The notes below the pieces were generated by a model. It was given only the letters and a program-made list of their open reading frames with translations, ran no database searches and was not told where the DNA came from. A stretch of DNA of 29,038 bases from Clostridiaceae bacterium (lineage in GTDB: Bacteria; Bacillota; Clostridia; Acetivibrionales; DUMC01). The position numbers and the translations under genes are program-made. Every line of letters begins with the position of its first letter. Within the stretch, counting starts at the first letter, position 1. The DNA lies in assembly GCA_012512865.1 (NCBI GenBank), contig JAAZDH010000195.1:1-29038 (forward strand), in the 5' to 3' direction. Positions 7,371-15,213 of this stretch are shown here, piece after piece.

Positions 7371-8898
7371 ATGTACGTGCTTGGTATTGATGTAGGCACA
7401 ACCGGAACTAAAAGCATCCTGATGAATGATAAAGGCAGCATTGTTAAAAGTGCATATAAGGCATATGGATTAATTAAATCTGCAAACAATATAGTTGAAC
7501 AAAAAGCTGATGATTGGTGGCATGCCCTGGTTTCAACCGTAAGGGAATGTACCGATGAAATAAAGGACAAGGAAACTATTAAAGCATTGTCAATATCAAG
7601 TCAGGGTGGAAGTCTTGTGCCGGTAGATAAGGATGGAAATCCTTTATCAAATGCTATTGTGTGGATGGATAAACGGGGTATTAAACAGCAAACAGATTTG
7701 CTGAATTTGCATAATGATAAATTCTTTTACGAAAAGACGGGCTGGAAGCTTTCTTGTTGTGGAAACCTTATCCAGATCAGATGGTTGAGGGAGAATAAAC
7801 CGGATATTTTCTCTGAAACCTACAAGTTTTTATCTACTATTGATTATATTAAATTACAAGCTTACAGGTAATTATGTGATAGACCCTTCAAATGCTGCCA
7901 TGACCAACCTTATGGATATTCACAAGAAAATATGGGACGATTGCTTGCTTGATGCTGCAGGAATTTCTGAAGCAAGATTAGCCAGGATTTCCGAATCAGG
8001 AGAAGTGGCAGGCAGGTTGACTACAGAAGCAGCCGGCCAGCTGGGGCTCAGTTCTTCTGTTAAAGTTATAAATGGTGGCCACGATCAATACTGCGCAGCT
8101 ATAGGGACAGGAGCTATAGAAGCCGGGCAGTTGTTTTTGTCTGCAGGTACAGCCTGGGTGTTAATTGGAGTGCTTGACAAACCTATTTTTAATCCAAATA
8201 CATATATTGCTATCGGACGTCACATTATAAAAGGCTTGTGGGGAGCATTGGTTTCAGTGCCAACTGGTGGAGTCGCGATGGAGTGGTTTAAAGAAAATTT
8301 CGGAATAAAGCTTGTGTCTGGCAACCAGGATGCTAAGGTTTTGGATGAAAGCCTGAAAGATATTGACAAAAAAGCTTTAGGTTTAATGGAAAGAGCCAGG
8401 AATGTATATTTCTACCCATATTTTACTGGCTCAGGTTACCCGAATTACAATACAGATGTAAAAGCAGCATTAATAGGCTTGGGATTGGAGCATGATAGAT
8501 ATGATATGGCATTGGCTGTAATGGAGGGAATTGCTTTTGAAATAAATCATGCAATCGAAGAATTTAGGGAAAAGGGATGTAAGCTGGATAATCTCAGGAT
8601 GATTGGAGGGGGAAGCAAAAGCACTCTCTGGACTGATATAATAGCCAATGTAACAGGCATTCCGGTAATAAGGCTTAAACATACAGAAGCGGCTTGTGCC
8701 GGGGCAGCTATAATTGCCGGGGTAGGATGTGGGATATTTAATGATTATACTGATGGATGTAGTCATATCATCAGGGAAGAAACTATTGTAGCGGTTGACG
8801 ACAGTAAAAGGGAGTTCTATAAGGCTAAGTATGGGAAATATAAGCAAGGAATAAAGGCAATTGAAGAATTTTTTAACTTAACGAACATTTTAAGATAA
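7371..8898 (+). pseudogene. FGGY-family carbohydrate kinase (xylulokinase-like), one-base frameshift
   Basis: Together the two frames give a complete FGGY kinase of about 509 codons. The N-terminal half starts YVLGIDVGTTGTKS, the phosphate-1 ATPase motif. The second half has NGGHDQ (catalytic Asp codon at 8083), FLSAGTAW, and the C-terminal ATP-binding IGGGSKS and TEAACAGAA. The first frame stops at 7871 soon after IDYIKLQAYR, and the second frame resumes as LNYKLTGNY. Removing one A from the AAA at 7851-7853 restores IDYINYKLTGNY, so a single-base insertion explains the break. The ATG at 7371 has GGAGG upstream. The intact enzyme would phosphorylate a ketose or polyol from ATP in the cytoplasm, acting after the isomerase-fold protein and before the aldolase of this cluster. 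The insertion could be a true mutation or a sequencing error. Confidence 0.88.
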
Positions 8899-8952
8899 AA
8901 ATAACGTTAGCGGATAGCATTAACGGATACAAAAATAATGGGGGTATGGTTT

Positions 8953-10098
8953 ATGACTATAAAAGTAGGGATAGTTGGTGTAAGAGGTTTAAGCTATATT
9001 ATGGGTTTTAAGTCAATTCCCGGTGTAAGAGTAGAAGCATTGTGTGATTTAAATGAAGAGCTGCTAAAAAATCAGGCTGCTAAATATAACATATCAAAGA
9101 CATATAGGATATTTGAAGATATGCTGGAATCAGATATAGATGCAGTTGTAATTACAACCCCTATGCAATGTCATGTTCCGCAAGCATTACTTGCACTTGA
9201 AGCAGGGAAGCATGTATTGAGTGAAGTAACAGCCGGTGTAACAATGGACGAATTATGGTGGCTGATTGAATGGGTAGAGAAATATAAAAAGGTTTACATG
9301 ATGGCTGAGAACTACTGCTATATACCAGAAAATCAAGTAATAGCAAATATGGTGGATAAGGGTCTTTTTGGCGAAGTGTACTTTGGTGAAGGTGAATATA
9401 TCCATGATATTAAAGAGCTAACAACATATAATTATGGGATGCAAACTAGTGGAAAAACTTCATGGAGGAGGTTCTGGCAACTTGGCAAGAGGGGGGCTTT
9501 TTATCCTACACATAGTTTAGGTCCTGTTATGAAATGGTTCAAAGGGGACCATATTAAGAGTGTGTCATGTTTTGGAACGGGATGGTATACATCGCCTCAA
9601 CTAAGACAAGATGATACCACCATTACACTTTGCCGGCTGGAAAGCGGAAAACTTATTAAAATAAGAGTAGATTGCATATCTAATAGGCCGCACAATATGA
9701 CTTATTATTCACTACAAGGTACAAAAGGTTGCTATGAAGCTGCAAGAGGATTAGGTGATGAACCTAAAATATGGATAAATGGCATGGAGGAAAAAAAGGG
9801 AGAAGTAAAGTGGCGACCATTAAAAGATTTCTATGAACAATATATGCCTGAAAGATATAAAAATGCGACAGAGGAACAACGGGCAGCAGGTCACTGGGGA
9901 GGAGATTACTTTATAGTGAAAGATTTTGTAGATGCAATTATGACAGGTATTAAGCCGGCTATTGATGTATACGAAGCGTGTGAATGGACCGCAGTGGGAT
10001 TACTGTCAGAATTATCTGTTATGAATGGGGGAAAAACAATAGATATGCCCAACTTTAGAAAAAATATGGAGAATAAAGACAAAATAATTAAACTCTAG
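8953..10098 (+). CDS. Gfo/Idh/MocA-family protein lacking the EKP lysine
   Basis: This 381-residue protein has a Rossmann-like N-terminus (VGIVGVRGLSYIMG, glycine-poor compared with the usual GxGxxG) and the family's C-terminal alpha/beta domain. At the position of the catalytic EKP motif it reads SEVTAG (S90-E91-V92-T93), so the usual lysine is absent. A subset of the family with SEV-type motifs is known. Such members may use another residue or catalyse lyase, epimerase or hydrolase-like chemistry, so calling it a dehydrogenase is uncertain. The ATG at 8953 is preferred because the gene-proximal GGGGG precedes it; an in-frame ATG at 8938 precedes that purine run. It lies 54 bases after the kinase frame and 96 bases before the amidohydrolase in the same operon. 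Codon use is AT-rich like its neighbours. Confidence 0.82.
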   Translation: MTIKVGIVGVRGLSYIMGFKSIPGVRVEALCDLNEELLKNQAAKYNISKTYRIFEDMLESDIDAVVITTPMQCHVPQALLALEAGKHVLSEVTAGVTMDELWWLIEWVEKYKKVYMMAENYCYIPENQVIANMVDKGLFGEVYFGEGEYIHDIKELTTYNYGMQTSGKTSWRRFWQLGKRGAFYPTHSLGPVMKWFKGDHIKSVSCFGTGWYTSPQLRQDDTTITLCRLESGKLIKIRVDCISNRPHNMTYYSLQGTKGCYEAARGLGDEPKIWINGMEEKKGEVKWRPLKDFYEQYMPERYKNATEEQRAAGHWGGDYFIVKDFVDAIMTGIKPAIDVYEACEWTAVGLLSELSVMNGGKTIDMPNFRKNMENKDKIIKL

Positions 10099-10194
10099 GC
10101 TATAAAAAATTATAAGCTATGAAATAATTAGGTAAGAATAATTGAGTTAAAAAGCGAAGGAATTTCAACATTAGAGAAAGAAGGAAAGAAGTCT

Positions 10195-11250
10195 ATGACA
10201 AGCCTTTTTGAGGTCAAGGATGTTGATAGGATATTTTATGATGAGCAAATTAAAAATTTTCTCCCTGAAAAGATTATTGATATTCATACCCATGTATGGC
10301 TTGATAAATTTAGAATAAAAAACGGGCAATTGAATAATGTGCCTGTAAGGTCAGCAACATGGCCTTCACATGTGGCTAAAGACAATTCAATAGAAGACTT
10401 AATACAAACATATAAATTGATATTTCCCGGCAAACAGATTACACCATTAATTTTTGGCAACCCGGATTTGGAATATGATATTGGTATATCAAATAACTAT
10501 ATTAAAACATGTGCACGTAAATATGGGTTTCCATCATTGGTTCTTTCCATACCGGAATGGAGTGGAGCTGAGCTTGAAGAGCAGATTATAAAAGGAGGGT
10601 TCCTTGGAAGCAAGGTATATTTAAATTATGCAAAACCATACATAGCTCAAAATGAAATAAGAATTTTCGACTTTTTGCCAATTCATCAACTGGAAGTCTT
10701 AAATAATAATGGGTGGATTGTAATGCTTCATATCCCAAGGGATAAAAGATTAAGAGATCCGGTTAACTTAGCCCAGCTTCTAGAAATTGAACATAATTTC
10801 CCCAATTTAAAGCTTATAGTAGCTCATGTGGGAAGAGCATATTGCCCGGAAGATATTGGAAATGCATTCGAAGTACTAGGTGAAACGAAAAACATGACTT
10901 TTGATATTAGTGCCAATACTAACCAGTATGTATTTCAAAAATTGATAGAAGCTGTAGGCCCGAAAAGAATACTATTTGGAAGTGATATGCCTATACTCAG
11001 AATGAGAGGTAGGCGGATATGTAAAAATGGGAAGTATGTGAACTTAATACCTAGGGGCTTATATGGAGATGTATCGGGTGATAATCATATACGTGAAGTT
11101 GATGGAGCTGAGGCTGAAAAGCTGACTTTCTTAATGTATGAAGAAATTGCCGCATTTAAAGCTACAGCAATAGCTACCGGCCTTGGGAAGGCAGATATAG
11201 AAGATATATTTTACAATAATGCAGCTAGAATATTGGAACTTAATTTATAA
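10195..11250 (+). CDS. Amidohydrolase-superfamily (PF04909-type) metal-dependent hydrolase
   Basis: This 351-residue TIM-barrel protein carries the amidohydrolase metal-binding pattern: DIHTHVW with H31 and H33 on strand 1, VAHVGR with H211 on a later strand, and FGSDMP with D264 near the end. That pattern matches the PF04909 group, which includes lactonases acting on sugar-acid lactones and decarboxylases on aromatic acids. GAAAGGAAG precedes the ATG. In this cluster, directly downstream of a Gfo/Idh/MocA protein, hydrolysis of a sugar lactone is the most economical guess, but the sequence does not prove the substrate. The gene ends 24 bases before the isomerase-fold gene, consistent with one transcript. 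Confidence 0.85.
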   Translation: MTSLFEVKDVDRIFYDEQIKNFLPEKIIDIHTHVWLDKFRIKNGQLNNVPVRSATWPSHVAKDNSIEDLIQTYKLIFPGKQITPLIFGNPDLEYDIGISNNYIKTCARKYGFPSLVLSIPEWSGAELEEQIIKGGFLGSKVYLNYAKPYIAQNEIRIFDFLPIHQLEVLNNNGWIVMLHIPRDKRLRDPVNLAQLLEIEHNFPNLKLIVAHVGRAYCPEDIGNAFEVLGETKNMTFDISANTNQYVFQKLIEAVGPKRILFGSDMPILRMRGRRICKNGKYVNLIPRGLYGDVSGDNHIREVDGAEAEKLTFLMYEEIAAFKATAIATGLGKADIEDIFYNNAARILELNL

Positions 11251-11274
11251 TATGGAATATAGAAGGTGATAAGT

Positions 11275-12669
11275 ATGAAAATACCTAAAATCGGGCTTTT
11301 ACCGTTATACCTTGAACTATACGATATTTCCAATCCTGAGATGAGGGAAAGGATTAATGCTTTTACAAATACTATTGCAGCGGAACTGGAAAAAAGAGAT
11401 TTGACAGTAATAACAGCTCCAGTATGCAGAATTAAAACAGAATTCAAGAAGGCTGTTGAAATCTTTGAGGAAGAAGCGGTTGATGCGATCGTAACCATAC
11501 ATCTTGCATACTCTCCATCTCTCGAATCTGCAGATGTCCTTGCTGTAACCCGAATACCTATAGTAGTTCTTAATACTACTCATGTGTATGAGTTCGGACC
11601 TGAACAAGATCCGGTTGAAATTATGTATAATCATGGTATTCATGGTGTTCAAGACATGTGTAACCTTCTTATTCGAAATAAAAAACGCTTTATGATAGAA
11701 GTTGGGCATTGGGAAAAAAGCGATGTTTTAGATAGAGTTGCCGGATGCATAAGAAGCGTAAAACTTGCTAAAAACATTAAGAATGCGCGCGTTGGTATAG
11801 TAGGCGAAGTTTTTAAAGGAATGGGTGATTTTGCTGTTCCTGCAGATGTTCTGAAAAGTACTATTGGCATAGAAACAATCAATTTTGATTTAAACAAAAC
11901 GAAAGAATTAGCTAATAATATTACTGACGAAGAAATATTCTTTGAAATGGAAGAGAATAGATCATTGTTTGAAATAAGAGAATTAACTACTGAAGTCCAT
12001 AAACGTTCAAGTCATACAAACTTGCTAATAAGAAATTGGATTAAAAAGGAGAAACTTACAGCTTTCACAGTTAATTTTCTTGCAACATCCAGAAATTCAG
12101 TGATTTCTACAATGCCTTTTCTAGAAGCCAGTAAAGCTATGAGTAGAGGGATAGGTTATGCAGGCGAAGGCGATATTCTGACCGCAGCTTTAGTAGGTGC
12201 TCTTATTTCAGTATATCCTGATACATCATTTACTGAAATGTTTTGCCCCGACTGGAAAGGTAATAGTATATTCCTTAGCCACATGGGAGAGATGAATATC
12301 AATCTTACAGCAGAAAAACCTGTGCTAGTGGAAAAAGAGTTTCCCTATACAGATGCGTTTAATCCTATTGTGGCTTATGGCAGGTTTAAGAAAGGCGAAG
12401 TAATTCTTGTTAACCTTGCTCCAAAAGCAGATAATCGTTATTGCTTGATTTTGTCAAAAGGCGAGATGCTTGATGTTGGCACGATTGATAATATGAAAAA
12501 TAGTATACACGGATGGTTTAAACCTGCTTTGCCTTTAGATAAGTTTCTAGCTGAATACAGCCTGGCAGGAGGAACACATCATTCAGCTATAGTATATGGA
12601 AATAATACTATTAGAAATGAAATTTTAAAGTTTGGTGAGCTTATGGGATGGGATGTAGTAGAAATATAA
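11275..12669 (+). CDS. L-arabinose/L-fucose isomerase-fold protein
   Basis: This 464-residue protein keeps the metal-ligand set of the arabinose isomerase family: E298 in YAGEGDILTA, E321 in FTEMFCPDW, H336 in LSHMGEMN and H435 in GGTHHS. Their spacing (23, 15 and 99 residues) closely follows the 27, 17 and 100 of E. coli AraA (E306, E333, H350, H450). The N-terminal half is the Rossmann-like domain of this fold. It should interconvert an aldose and a ketose using manganese or a similar ion. The start at ATG 11275 follows AAGGTG; an in-frame GTG at 11266 overlaps that site. Overall similarity to true AraA is not obvious by eye, so it probably acts on a different sugar, fitting the kinase and aldolase on either side. 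Confidence 0.85.
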   Translation: MKIPKIGLLPLYLELYDISNPEMRERINAFTNTIAAELEKRDLTVITAPVCRIKTEFKKAVEIFEEEAVDAIVTIHLAYSPSLESADVLAVTRIPIVVLNTTHVYEFGPEQDPVEIMYNHGIHGVQDMCNLLIRNKKRFMIEVGHWEKSDVLDRVAGCIRSVKLAKNIKNARVGIVGEVFKGMGDFAVPADVLKSTIGIETINFDLNKTKELANNITDEEIFFEMEENRSLFEIRELTTEVHKRSSHTNLLIRNWIKKEKLTAFTVNFLATSRNSVISTMPFLEASKAMSRGIGYAGEGDILTAALVGALISVYPDTSFTEMFCPDWKGNSIFLSHMGEMNINLTAEKPVLVEKEFPYTDAFNPIVAYGRFKKGEVILVNLAPKADNRYCLILSKGEMLDVGTIDNMKNSIHGWFKPALPLDKFLAEYSLAGGTHHSAIVYGNNTIRNEILKFGELMGWDVVEI

Positions 12670-12683
12670 AGGGGAGAGTAAAA

Positions 12684-13493
12684 ATGACTGGTAAGGATAT
12701 TAAAATGAATAAGCTATTATCAAAAGGCGAGAATGCCGTAATTGTGGCCATTGATCATGGATACATGGATGATCCTATTCCAGGCATGGAGAACCTTGGC
12801 AAGACAGTGGAAAAAATAGATTCATGTATTGATGGGATTTTGCTTAGTCCCGGGATGCTGAAAAATATTGGCCATGCATTTGCTTATAAAGGCGCTCCCA
12901 TGCCTATAGTAAGGCTTAACTGGAGTACGGTATTCTGCTTTGAATGGGGTTATAATAAGGCGTATGCAAGGCAAGCCTTCAGCGTAAAAGATGCAATTGC
13001 ATTAGGTGCTGAAATAGTGCTTATATCCCTTACCTTAAAAACAGGTGATGAAAAAACTGATGTTGAGAATGTTGAACTATTTGGCAGGTTATGCAATGAA
13101 GCGCGCGAATATGGAATACCTGTCATTGGCGAGTGTTTTCCTAATAATAGCGATAATATTTCTGATGAAGAAATGCACGACCAAGTTTTGCGTGGATGCA
13201 GGATCCTTGCGGAACTTGGGGCTGATATGATAAAAACTTTTTACACGCATAAATTTGCCGAAGTGATTGATGGGTGCCCTGTACCTATATTCGGATTAGG
13301 TGGCCATGCAACGCCAAATCCTTTAGATTCACTTATATTGGCACAAAAAGAAATTAAAGAAGGTGCAAGGGGCGTTGTGTTTGGAAGAAATGCTATTCAA
13401 AGGCCGGATCCTATTGCTTACCAGAAGGCTTTGTGCGAGGTAGTTAAACGAGGAATGGATCCCCGGGAAGCGGTATTGAAGTACGGATTGTAA
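12684..13493 (+). CDS. DhnA/LsrF-type class I aldolase
   Basis: This 269-residue TIM-barrel protein belongs to the DhnA (FbaB/LsrF) class I aldolase family. AIDHG with D24 is the family's N-terminal signature, ADMIKTFYTH carries K184, the expected Schiff-base lysine, and GLGG (near 204) and VFGRNAIQ (near 232) are the phosphate-binding loops. It would cleave a phosphorylated ketose, or transfer an acyl group as LsrF does. GGGGAG sits 8 bases before the ATG at 12684. It is the last intact gene of the low-GC sugar cluster and would act after the FGGY kinase. No terminator of its own is visible before the insertion-sequence remnant. Confidence 0.9.
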   Translation: MTGKDIKMNKLLSKGENAVIVAIDHGYMDDPIPGMENLGKTVEKIDSCIDGILLSPGMLKNIGHAFAYKGAPMPIVRLNWSTVFCFEWGYNKAYARQAFSVKDAIALGAEIVLISLTLKTGDEKTDVENVELFGRLCNEAREYGIPVIGECFPNNSDNISDEEMHDQVLRGCRILAELGADMIKTFYTHKFAEVIDGCPVPIFGLGGHATPNPLDSLILAQKEIKEGARGVVFGRNAIQRPDPIAYQKALCEVVKRGMDPREAVLKYGL

Positions 13494-13569
13494 AGTGTTC
13501 TTAAGGGGAGTAGTTTCTATTCGTTTGTCGAGGACGTAAAAAAAGTTGTATATAAGATGTAAGGAAATG

Positions 13570-13616
13570 CTCCTTTCTGGCAAGAATTAGTAATATGAAA
13601 CCGGAAAGGAGTTTTT
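13570..13616 (+). promoter_or_regulatory. Hairpin covering the transposase ribosome binding site
   Basis: CTCCTTTCTGG (13570-13580) pairs with CCGGAAAGGAG (13601-13611) with one mismatch and a 20-base loop; TTTTTA follows. The right arm is the AAAGGAG ribosome binding site of the transposase start at 13620. Insertion sequences commonly fold this site away in read-through transcripts, so translation control is likely. With the T run it could also terminate transcripts coming from the aldolase operon. Confidence 0.6.
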
Positions 13617-13619
13617 ATT

Positions 13620-14440
13620 ATGGCTTTACCAAAAGAATTAGTACAGGAAATAATTGAACAGAACAATTTTCAAAAATCCGGGAAATAATGACATTTCTAA
13701 AGGAATCATTTAAAGACATCTTACAGGAAATGCTGTAAGCAGAAATGGAATGTCATTTGGATATTCAAAGAAAGATGCATCAAAGAAAAATGCTGATAAC
13801 AGAAGAAATGGATATACTCAAAAGACAGTCCACAGTGAACTGGGACCTGTAGAACTTGATATACCCAGGGATAGGAAAGGAGAGTTGAAGAAATACTTTT
13901 ATTTTGTGTTGATGGACTAACCAGCTTAAAAGAAGCAATAGAGGCGGTATATCCAAAAGCCGTGATCCAGAGATACATAATCAACCAACTACGTAACTCC
14001 CTCAAGTACGTATCTTATAAGAACATAAAGGAGTTCAGCAAGGATTTCAAATCAGTGTATACAGCAGTGAATGAAGAAGAGGCCCTTGAGAAACTGTATG
14101 AGCTTAAAAAAATGGGGAAAATAGTATCTATATGCTTTTAGGAGCTGGGAAAACAACTGGGAAGTATTAAGCCCATTTTACAAGTTTCCTCATGAGATAG
14201 GAAAGATGGTTTATACGACCAATATAATAGAAGCATTACACAGGCAGTTCATGAAGGTGACAAGAACAAAAACAGTGTTTCCATCGGATATATCGCTTCA
14301 GAAGGTGTTATCCTGGCATCGATGAATGTGATGAAGAAATGGACAATAAGGTACCGAAATTGGGACCAGGTTTTAAGCCAGCTAATTATTATGTTCGGGG
14401 ATAGGGTAGAGAGGTATATGAATAGAAATTTATACACTTT
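13620..14440 (+). pseudogene. IS256-family (Mutator-type) transposase, broken
   Basis: Family segments are found in order but in different frames. The start MALPKELVQEIIEQ soon reaches a stop. NRRNGYTQKTV and ELDIPRDRKGE lie near 13800-13885. FCVDGLTSLKEAIEAV, which holds a DDE aspartate, and NQLRNSLKYVSYKNIKEF lie near 13900-14030. NNWEVLSPF, YTTNIIEALHRQF and YRNWDQVLSQLIIMFGDR lie near 14150-14405. Between RKGE and FCVDGL, at about 13890, roughly 130 residues expected from the family are missing, including the first catalytic aspartate. At least three further frame changes and stops follow. It cannot make an active transposase. Confidence 0.85.
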
Positions 14441-14445
14441 ACAAA

Positions 14446-14644
14446 CATACCTTTATATGCTATTAACATCAAAATCAGTATGACTTTGGATGATATAGAG
14501 AACTTGGTAAAAGTAGAACTAGCTAATCCTCAGACTACAACAATAGCTATTACTGTAATAAGCTTTATACCAATATTGATTATTTATCCGTTTATTCAAA
14601 AAAACTATCGTTCAGGGCTGCTTATTGGAGCAATAAAAGCATAA
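14446..14644 (+). pseudogene. C-terminal stub of a sugar ABC-transporter permease (MalG/YtcP type)
   Basis: The frame ending at 14644 reads ANPQTTTIAITVISFIP followed by ILIIYPFIQKNYRSGLLIG and AIKA. This is the last membrane segment and the conserved tail (usually YPFLQKYFVKGVMIGAVKG) of carbohydrate ABC permeases of the MalG/YtcP type. Everything upstream, including the EAA loop, is gone and replaced by the IS256 remnant. An ATG at 14480 is in frame but lacks a good ribosome binding site, so this is not taken as a real small gene. The stub implies that the low-GC cluster once included its own sugar importer. Confidence 0.72.
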
Positions 14645-14729
14645 TAATAAGGTTTCACATTTATTATTATTTGATACTATAAATTGATATTAAATTTATT
14701 AAATTACAAAGAAAGATGGTGAAATAATT

Positions 14730-14912
14730 ATGATATTTACAGAAAATGTACAATTAGCATTAGATACATTAAAAAAGATTTCCACAGAAGGTATTTCTAC
14801 AGGTTTTATTCATATAATGGAGCACTCGGTTATTGAAAGACATGTTAATGCGCAGGCCGGGGAATATGTAAACAATCTGCATGGAGTATATGTAAAAACA
14901 CTTCAGAATTAG
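14730..14912 (+). pseudogene. N-terminal stub of a uroporphyrinogen-decarboxylase-like protein
   Basis: The 60-residue frame starts with an ATG 10-15 bases after a weak GATGGTG site and reads ENVQLALDTLKKIST, FIHIMEHSVIERH and GEYVNNLHGVYVKTLQN, then stops. From memory this resembles the beginning of uroporphyrinogen-decarboxylase/methyltransferase-like proteins of Clostridia (an HIMEHS.IERL segment followed by GxY and VY...L.N.G). Those proteins run to about 300-350 residues, so only the first sixth remains. Nothing recognisable continues in other frames before 14990. They often occur in carbohydrate or methyl-compound clusters. The identification is moderate and the truncation clear if it holds. 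Confidence 0.5.
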
Positions 14913-14991
14913 AATATAGCAAGCAGAAGGTTTATATAAAAAACTTACAGCAAATATTCAAAAACTCCTTAAAATTTTCCTTTAAACTCTA

Positions 14992-15020
14992 TTGACATAC
15001 CCATGGAATTGTGCTATTAA
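14992..15020 (+). promoter_or_regulatory. Probable promoter of the XRE-cupin regulator
   Basis: A perfect TTGACA (14992-14997) is followed after 17 bases by TATTAA (15015-15020), four of six matches to the -10. It is about 195 bases upstream of the regulator's ATG, leaving a long AT-rich leader that contains the repeated GTTTA motifs listed next. Confidence 0.5.
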
Positions 15021-15036
15021 TAATATTGTTTTGTTT

Positions 15037-15170
15037 GTTTAACATAACTAAACTTCGGGTTTAGTTTATACAAACCAGGGGTTTAGTATATGTTAACATT
15101 TTGTTTAGTGATATTTTGCAAAATGTATTATTTTTTATATCTTAAAACTAAATATTGTAAGTTTAACATA
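15037..15170 (+). promoter_or_regulatory. Cluster of GTTTA(A/G) inverted repeats upstream of the regulator
   Basis: GTTTAACATAACTAAAC (15037-15053) and GTTTAGTATATGTTAAC (15081-15097) are inverted copies of each other apart from a one-base offset. GTTTAACATA returns at 15161-15170. AACTAAAC (15046-15053) and GTTTAGTT (15059-15066) also form a tight 8-pair hairpin with a TTCGG loop. Such arrays are typical of operator sites; the obvious ligand is the XRE protein encoded immediately downstream. Between 14913 and 15213 nothing else is seen. Confidence 0.5.
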
Positions 15171-15213
15171 AAATGTTAATCCCTTGATTGTTTATTATTT
15201 GGGAGCTGGAAAT

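Larger units (their letters stand above)
13536..14445 (+). mobile_element. Remnant of an IS256-family insertion sequence
   Basis: The stretch carries a broken Mutator/IS256-type transposase read from several frames. Imperfect ends are visible: AAAGTTGTATA at 13542-13552 and its near inverse TATACACTTT at 14431-14440, differing by one base. A family member is normally about 1.3 kb; this is about 0.9 kb because the middle has been lost. A hairpin (13570-13611) covers the transposase ribosome binding site. Exact ends and target duplications could not be fixed. It sits between the aldolase gene and two further gene stubs, marking a site of deletion. Confidence 0.8.

Noticed and set aside
13045..13230. 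Plus-strand frame inside the aldolase gene
   Set aside because: It is an out-of-frame shadow of the aldolase with no support of its own.
14480..14644. A genuine 54-residue membrane protein gene
   Set aside because: The sequence matches the extreme C-terminus of ABC permeases and has no ribosome binding site, so it is a gene stub.
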